From positions 1 through 7,809 of the forward strand of contig QNDV01000093.1 of NCBI GenBank assembly GCA_003646045.1: a stretch of DNA of 7,809 nucleotides, written 5' to 3'. This DNA comes from a bacterium. GTDB taxonomy: Bacteria > Krumholzibacteriota > Krumholzibacteria > LZORAL124-64-63. This document shows, piece after piece, positions 5,392-7,809 of this stretch. How positions within the stretch are numbered: position 1 is the stretch's first letter; every line of letters starts with the position of its first letter. The position numbers and the translations under genes are program-made. The notes beneath the pieces were generated by a model, which was given only the letters and a program-made list of their open reading frames with translations, searched no databases and was not told the origin of the DNA.

Positions 5392-7704
5392 CTACCGCCT
5401 CCGGCCGCCGCCACCGCGTGACCCGCCACGGGAACCACCCCTGCTGGGTGATTGACGCTGGCGCTCGTTGCCCCGGTTGCGGGAGCTCCGGTCGCGGTCC
5501 AGTTGCTGGTTGCGATCCTTGGTGCTGCGATCCCGGTCCACCTGCTGGTCGCCGCGGTCCTGATTGCCTCGGTCCTGGCTGCTCTTGTCGCGAGTGCTCT
5601 GGTCCCGGTCACGATCCTGGTTCTGCCGGTCACGATCCTGGCTATCCCGGTCACGATCCTGGCTATCCCGGTCGCGATCCTTGCTCTCCCGGTCACGATC
5701 CTTTTCGCCCCGGTCCTCGGACCACTTGCCGTCCTCCCGCTTCTCCCAACTGCCGTCCTTGTCCCGGTAGACATCCCCGTTGCGATCAGCATAGACGTTG
5801 TTCCGGCGGTCCGTGGTGGATGGTCGCTTGCCCGATCCACCCCTCACATCGCCGGTCCTGCGCACCCCGTCCTTCCGGTTGCGGTAGGCATTGGAATTGC
5901 CGTTTCGTTGGCCGGCGCGGTAGCCCGCACGGTAACCGGCCCTGGCACCCCGGTGGTAACCATGCCGGTAACCCCGATTATAGCCATGCCAGTAGCCCCG
6001 TCGATAGCCGTAGCGGTACCCACCCACTCCCCAGCAACCGTAGTAGGGACGTCCCCAGCCCACGCCGATGGATACCCAGCCATAACTCACGCCAAAGGTA
6101 AAGCCCCAGCCGGTCCACGGACTGTAGTGAACCCCGTAGCCCCAGGTCACGGGCCGCGGGTAGTAGTAGTGGCCCCACCAGGGGTCGTAATACCAGCCAG
6201 TCCCGTAGACAACGCACGGCCCGTACACATAGGACCCGTAGTAGCCCGAGGTATAGCCCGTGTAGACCACCTCGGGAGTCGATTCGTAGATGTAGACATA
6301 CTTGACGTTGTAGACCGGACACTCAGGAGGCAGGTCCTGGACCACGGCGGGAACCTCTGTCGCCACCTCCCACGGACCCTCCGGTCCGGGAGAGACGAAC
6401 CACACCGCCGAGTCGACGCAGTAGTACATCTTGTCGATGAGCAGCACCGACTTGTCCGTGTTCAGGGCATAGGCCACGCCCTCGGCACAACTCTCGAATT
6501 CCGGATCCCCGTCGTACGTAACCTCGACCGTGGCCGTCTTGCGATCCACTTCCGCCGTCTGGGGGATCTGGGTCTCCAGAATGGCCTCCTTGGATTCCGC
6601 GGTCCCCGGCACGCTGGTCAGGATGTTGCCGAGGTCCGAATCCGGTGGGACGGATGCGAATTCCTCCGGCAGATCGGCGAAGTCCACGAACTCCCAGTCA
6701 TTCGCCGCCAGACCCGAGCCGCGGTACCAACGACCGGCCATCAGTACGAAATACTTCTGGCTGGCGATGTCCATGACCACGTCGCTCTCGGTGTTCTTGA
6801 GGTAGAGCAGCTGGGTGCCCTCCACAGAGGCGAAATCCGGCTCCCCGTCGGTGACGATGAGTTCGGCTGGCACGGTGGAGACAATGATCACGGGCGCCAA
6901 TTCGTCCTCGGTCTTCTCCAGGCCCAGGGCCTCGGCGTCCTCGGTCTGTTCAGCAGCCTGGGCGGCTTCCTCCTCGGCTATCTTCTTGGAAACCTTCGCA
7001 ATCTCGTCGGGCAGCACTTCCGCGGTCTGCCAGGTGCCATCGATGAGGTCACTGGTGAACCACGAGCCGTTTCCACTCAGATAGAGCAGGCCACCATCCT
7101 TTTCCCGCACGATGAAGAAGGCCGAGTTGGCCACGTACTGCAGGTCGAAACCCTCGAGGTCCGTGAAGATGGGTTCACCGTCGATAGAAACCAACACCGC
7201 AGGCACGGGACTGTGGTAGATATGCGGAGGATCGCTCTTGAGCCCGGCATCGGCACCGCCCTGTTGGTTCTCGGGCAGGGACGCCAGCAGCCGATCGATG
7301 GAAATAACCATATTCCACTGGGGAATCTCCTGCTCCAGGTAGAGACTCAACTCGTCCACCTTGGCCTGATCCACATCCGGGAACCGGGTGGCAGTCACTG
7401 CCGTGCGCTCCAGGGTGGCCATGCGGGTTTCCATGTCCGTGGCCAGGACGGATTCGAACCATATGGCGCCGAAGGTCATCTCGTCCTCACCCGCCTGCTT
7501 GACCGAGACGGCGGCCCGGAATTCCAGCTTGTTGCCGGCAAACGACTCGACCTGCGGCTGGTAAATGACGATCTCGCCCTTTTCGCTGGCGAGTTTCTTC
7601 GGCCAGGCGAATTCGGCCTCTTCATCCTGGGACCTGGCTGGCCCTGCGGACAGGACAGTTCCCGCAATCACTAGCAAAAGCAGCAGGATCCCGAGATGAC
7701 GCAT
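5392..7704 (-). CDS. Large exported protein with triplicated DGEP/GxW module, GYxx repeats and Arg/Asp-rich tail
   Basis: A 770-residue protein with a signal peptide (MRH then a Leu-rich core, cut near residue 20 or 25). Residues about 33-140 form an N-terminal domain (AWPKKL, IVIYQPQ, FRAAVSV, IPQWNMVISIDRLLASL). Three related ~70-residue modules follow at 168-235, 279-353 and 389-460, each with [DG]G[ED]P.F at the start, a Trp after the strand pair and a second Trp before a Pro. An acidic Ala/Glu-rich spacer (about 236-268) separates the first two. Residues 463-560 are Tyr/Gly/Trp-rich (YNVKYVYIYESTPEVVYTGY), 562-601 are ten GYxx-like tetrads, 636-663 hold VYADRNGDVYRDKDGSWEK, 669-745 are dominated by Arg, Asp, Gln and Ser, and the end is RGGSRGGSRGGGGRRR. 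From memory, similar proteins are widespread in proteobacteria and often labelled 'carbohydrate-binding family V/XII' or hypothetical. I know of no proven function. It is periplasmic or surface-exposed by inference. Confidence 0.85.
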   Translation of the reverse strand: MRHLGILLLLLVIAGTVLSAGPARSQDEEAEFAWPKKLASEKGEIVIYQPQVESFAGNKLEFRAAVSVKQAGEDEMTFGAIWFESVLATDMETRMATLERTAVTATRFPDVDQAKVDELSLYLEQEIPQWNMVISIDRLLASLPENQQGGADAGLKSDPPHIYHSPVPAVLVSIDGEPIFTDLEGFDLQYVANSAFFIVREKDGGLLYLSGNGSWFTSDLIDGTWQTAEVLPDEIAKVSKKIAEEEAAQAAEQTEDAEALGLEKTEDELAPVIIVSTVPAELIVTDGEPDFASVEGTQLLYLKNTESDVVMDIASQKYFVLMAGRWYRGSGLAANDWEFVDFADLPEEFASVPPDSDLGNILTSVPGTAESKEAILETQIPQTAEVDRKTATVEVTYDGDPEFESCAEGVAYALNTDKSVLLIDKMYYCVDSAVWFVSPGPEGPWEVATEVPAVVQDLPPECPVYNVKYVYIYESTPEVVYTGYTSGYYGSYVYGPCVVYGTGWYYDPWWGHYYYPRPVTWGYGVHYSPWTGWGFTFGVSYGWVSIGVGWGRPYYGCWGVGGYRYGYRRGYWHGYNRGYRHGYHRGARAGYRAGYRAGQRNGNSNAYRNRKDGVRRTGDVRGGSGKRPSTTDRRNNVYADRNGDVYRDKDGSWEKREDGKWSEDRGEKDRDRESKDRDRDSQDRDRDSQDRDRQNQDRDRDQSTRDKSSQDRGNQDRGDQQVDRDRSTKDRNQQLDRDRSSRNRGNERQRQSPSRGGSRGGSRGGGGRRR
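5470..5700 (-). other. Arg/Asp-rich low-complexity segment of the 770-residue protein
   Basis: This stretch encodes residues 669-745, almost entirely Arg, Asp, Ser, Gln, Asn and Lys, with DRDR runs broken by SQ, NQ and QQ. Its charges alternate and nearly balance, as in a polyampholyte. It is predicted to be disordered and follows the folded modules and the GYxx region. The regular part is built on a 21-base unit. Confidence 0.8.
5607..5711. repeat. Five-unit 21-base tandem repeat inside the 770-residue protein gene
   Basis: Five adjacent 21-base units start at 5607, 5628, 5649, 5670 and 5691. Four open with GGTCACGATCCT and the fourth with GGTCGCGATCCT. Units 2 and 3 are identical; the others differ at a few positions. 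The unit length is a multiple of three, so copies can be gained or lost without a frameshift. On the minus strand each unit encodes a seven-residue D-R-D-R-[DEQ]-[SN]-[QK] type repeat. It is a coding minisatellite, not a CRISPR array: there are no spacers. Confidence 0.9.
5902..6021 (-). repeat. Twelve-base-period repeat encoding ten GYxx tetrads
   Basis: Residues 562-601 of the 770-residue protein have Gly at every fourth position (562, 566 ... 598, with 602 following). Tyr follows in eight of the ten tetrads; the exceptions are A587 and Q599. The remaining two positions are mostly Arg, His, Trp, Asn and Ala. The spacing is that of a glycine-zipper or GxxxG series. The DNA is a degenerate 12-base repeat. 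Confidence 0.85.
6325..7203 (-). other. Three diverged copies of a ~70-residue module
   Basis: Copy 1 is residues 168-235 (7000-7203), copy 2 is 279-353 (6646-6870) and copy 3 is 389-460 (6325-6540). Shared landmarks are DGEP, DGEP and DGDP at 175, 286 and 398; a [LV]-x-Y strand; a first Trp at 215, 326 and 435; a second Trp at 225, 337 and 445; and a Leu/Val-Pro near the end. Copy 3 alone carries two cysteines (C406, C429) that could form a disulfide. The repeat is seen directly; its fold is unknown to me. Confidence 0.75.
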
Positions 7705-7708
7705 GATG

Positions 7709-7809
7709 TCAGCCTCCCAGCTTGACGGTCAGACCGATGGCCGCTTCCCACTGCCAGATGGCATTGCCGGTGACGCCCACGCTGGCACCGCCGCCGCCGA
7801 CCCAGAGTC
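7709..7809 (-). CDS. C-terminal fragment of an upstream gene, Gly-rich beta-strand-like end (5' end outside window)
   Basis: The minus-strand frame enters from the right edge and ends at TGA 7711-7709, giving the last 32 residues. They start LWVGGGGASVGVTG and end AAIGLTVKLGG, an alternating small/hydrophobic pattern suggestive of beta-strands in an exported or outer-membrane protein. The family cannot be named. The stop is four bases before the ATG of the 770-residue protein, whose ribosome binding site lies inside this gene, so the two are very likely co-transcribed. The frame was chosen over the other two because it alone runs to a stop immediately before the next start and yields non-basic, gene-like sequence. 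Only the 3' end is visible. Confidence 0.55.
   Translation of the reverse strand, partial: LWVGGGGASVGVTGNAIWQWEAAIGLTVKLGG
7714..7719 (-). promoter_or_regulatory. Ribosome binding site of the 770-residue protein gene, inside the end of the upstream gene
   Basis: Read on the minus strand this is GGGAGG, nine bases before the ATG at 7704. It overlaps the last codons of the upstream gene, a common arrangement for translationally coupled genes, and supports 7704 as the start. Confidence 0.7.

Noticed and set aside
5607..5711. Tandem 21-base repeats considered as a CRISPR array or iteron origin
   Set aside because: The units are directly adjacent with no spacers, lie inside a coding frame, keep a multiple-of-three length and encode regular heptads. 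There is no AT-rich region or rep/cas gene nearby.
5452..7674. Plus-strand open frame of 740 codons opposite the 770-residue protein gene
   Set aside because: It lies almost wholly inside the real minus-strand gene. Its translation is a Val/Ala/Pro/Arg/Gly-rich shadow with no signal peptide or domain, while the opposite strand has a signal peptide, ribosome binding site, repeats and family resemblance.

Overview
This is a GC-rich bacterial window (GC-rich by eye throughout; most genes cast long shadow reading frames on the other strand). The best clue to the organism is the C-terminal domain of the large exported beta-helix protein. It has the PNPFNP...IxD..GRxVRxL...GIYxYRL...KVMLLK signature of FlgD-like or type-IX-secretion-like sorting domains. 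Together with the several exported or outer-membrane proteins, this suggests a diderm of the FCB group, most likely an uncultured phylum such as Krumholzibacteriota, Eisenbacteria or Latescibacterota. That placement is inference, because there is no rRNA or other phylogenetic marker here.

Layout. Positions 1-166 (+) hold the last 54 residues of a probable outer-membrane beta-barrel protein. After a 163-base gap, 330-2987 (+) encodes an 885-residue secreted protein. It has a signal peptide, two tandem copies of a whole parallel-beta-helix module and a C-terminal sorting-like domain. Converging on it with only nine bases between the stop codons, 2997-4373 (-) encodes a 458-residue RhlE-type DEAD-box RNA helicase with a basic, glycine- and arginine-rich tail. 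A 305-base divergent intergenic region (4374-4678) separates the helicase from 4679-5263 (+), a 194-residue small outer-membrane beta-barrel protein. A near-perfect bidirectional intrinsic terminator (5304-5345) follows. It also serves the convergent gene at 5392-7704 (-), a 770-residue exported protein with three copies of a ~70-residue module, a Tyr/Gly/Trp-rich region, a strict GYxx tetrad repeat and a long Arg/Asp-rich low-complexity tail. Four bases upstream of it is the end of another gene on the same strand (7709-7809, running off the window). These two look like an operon.

How the parts fit together: four of the six genes appear to be exported or envelope proteins, and the helicase is a housekeeping RNA-remodelling enzyme. 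I see no mobile element, CRISPR array, tRNA, rRNA, toxin-antitoxin pair or defence system, and no clear multi-gene pathway beyond the two-gene unit at the right end. The most unusual material is the modular and repetitive architecture of the two large exported proteins, plus a 12-base element shared by the upstream regions of the two plus-strand exported-protein genes.
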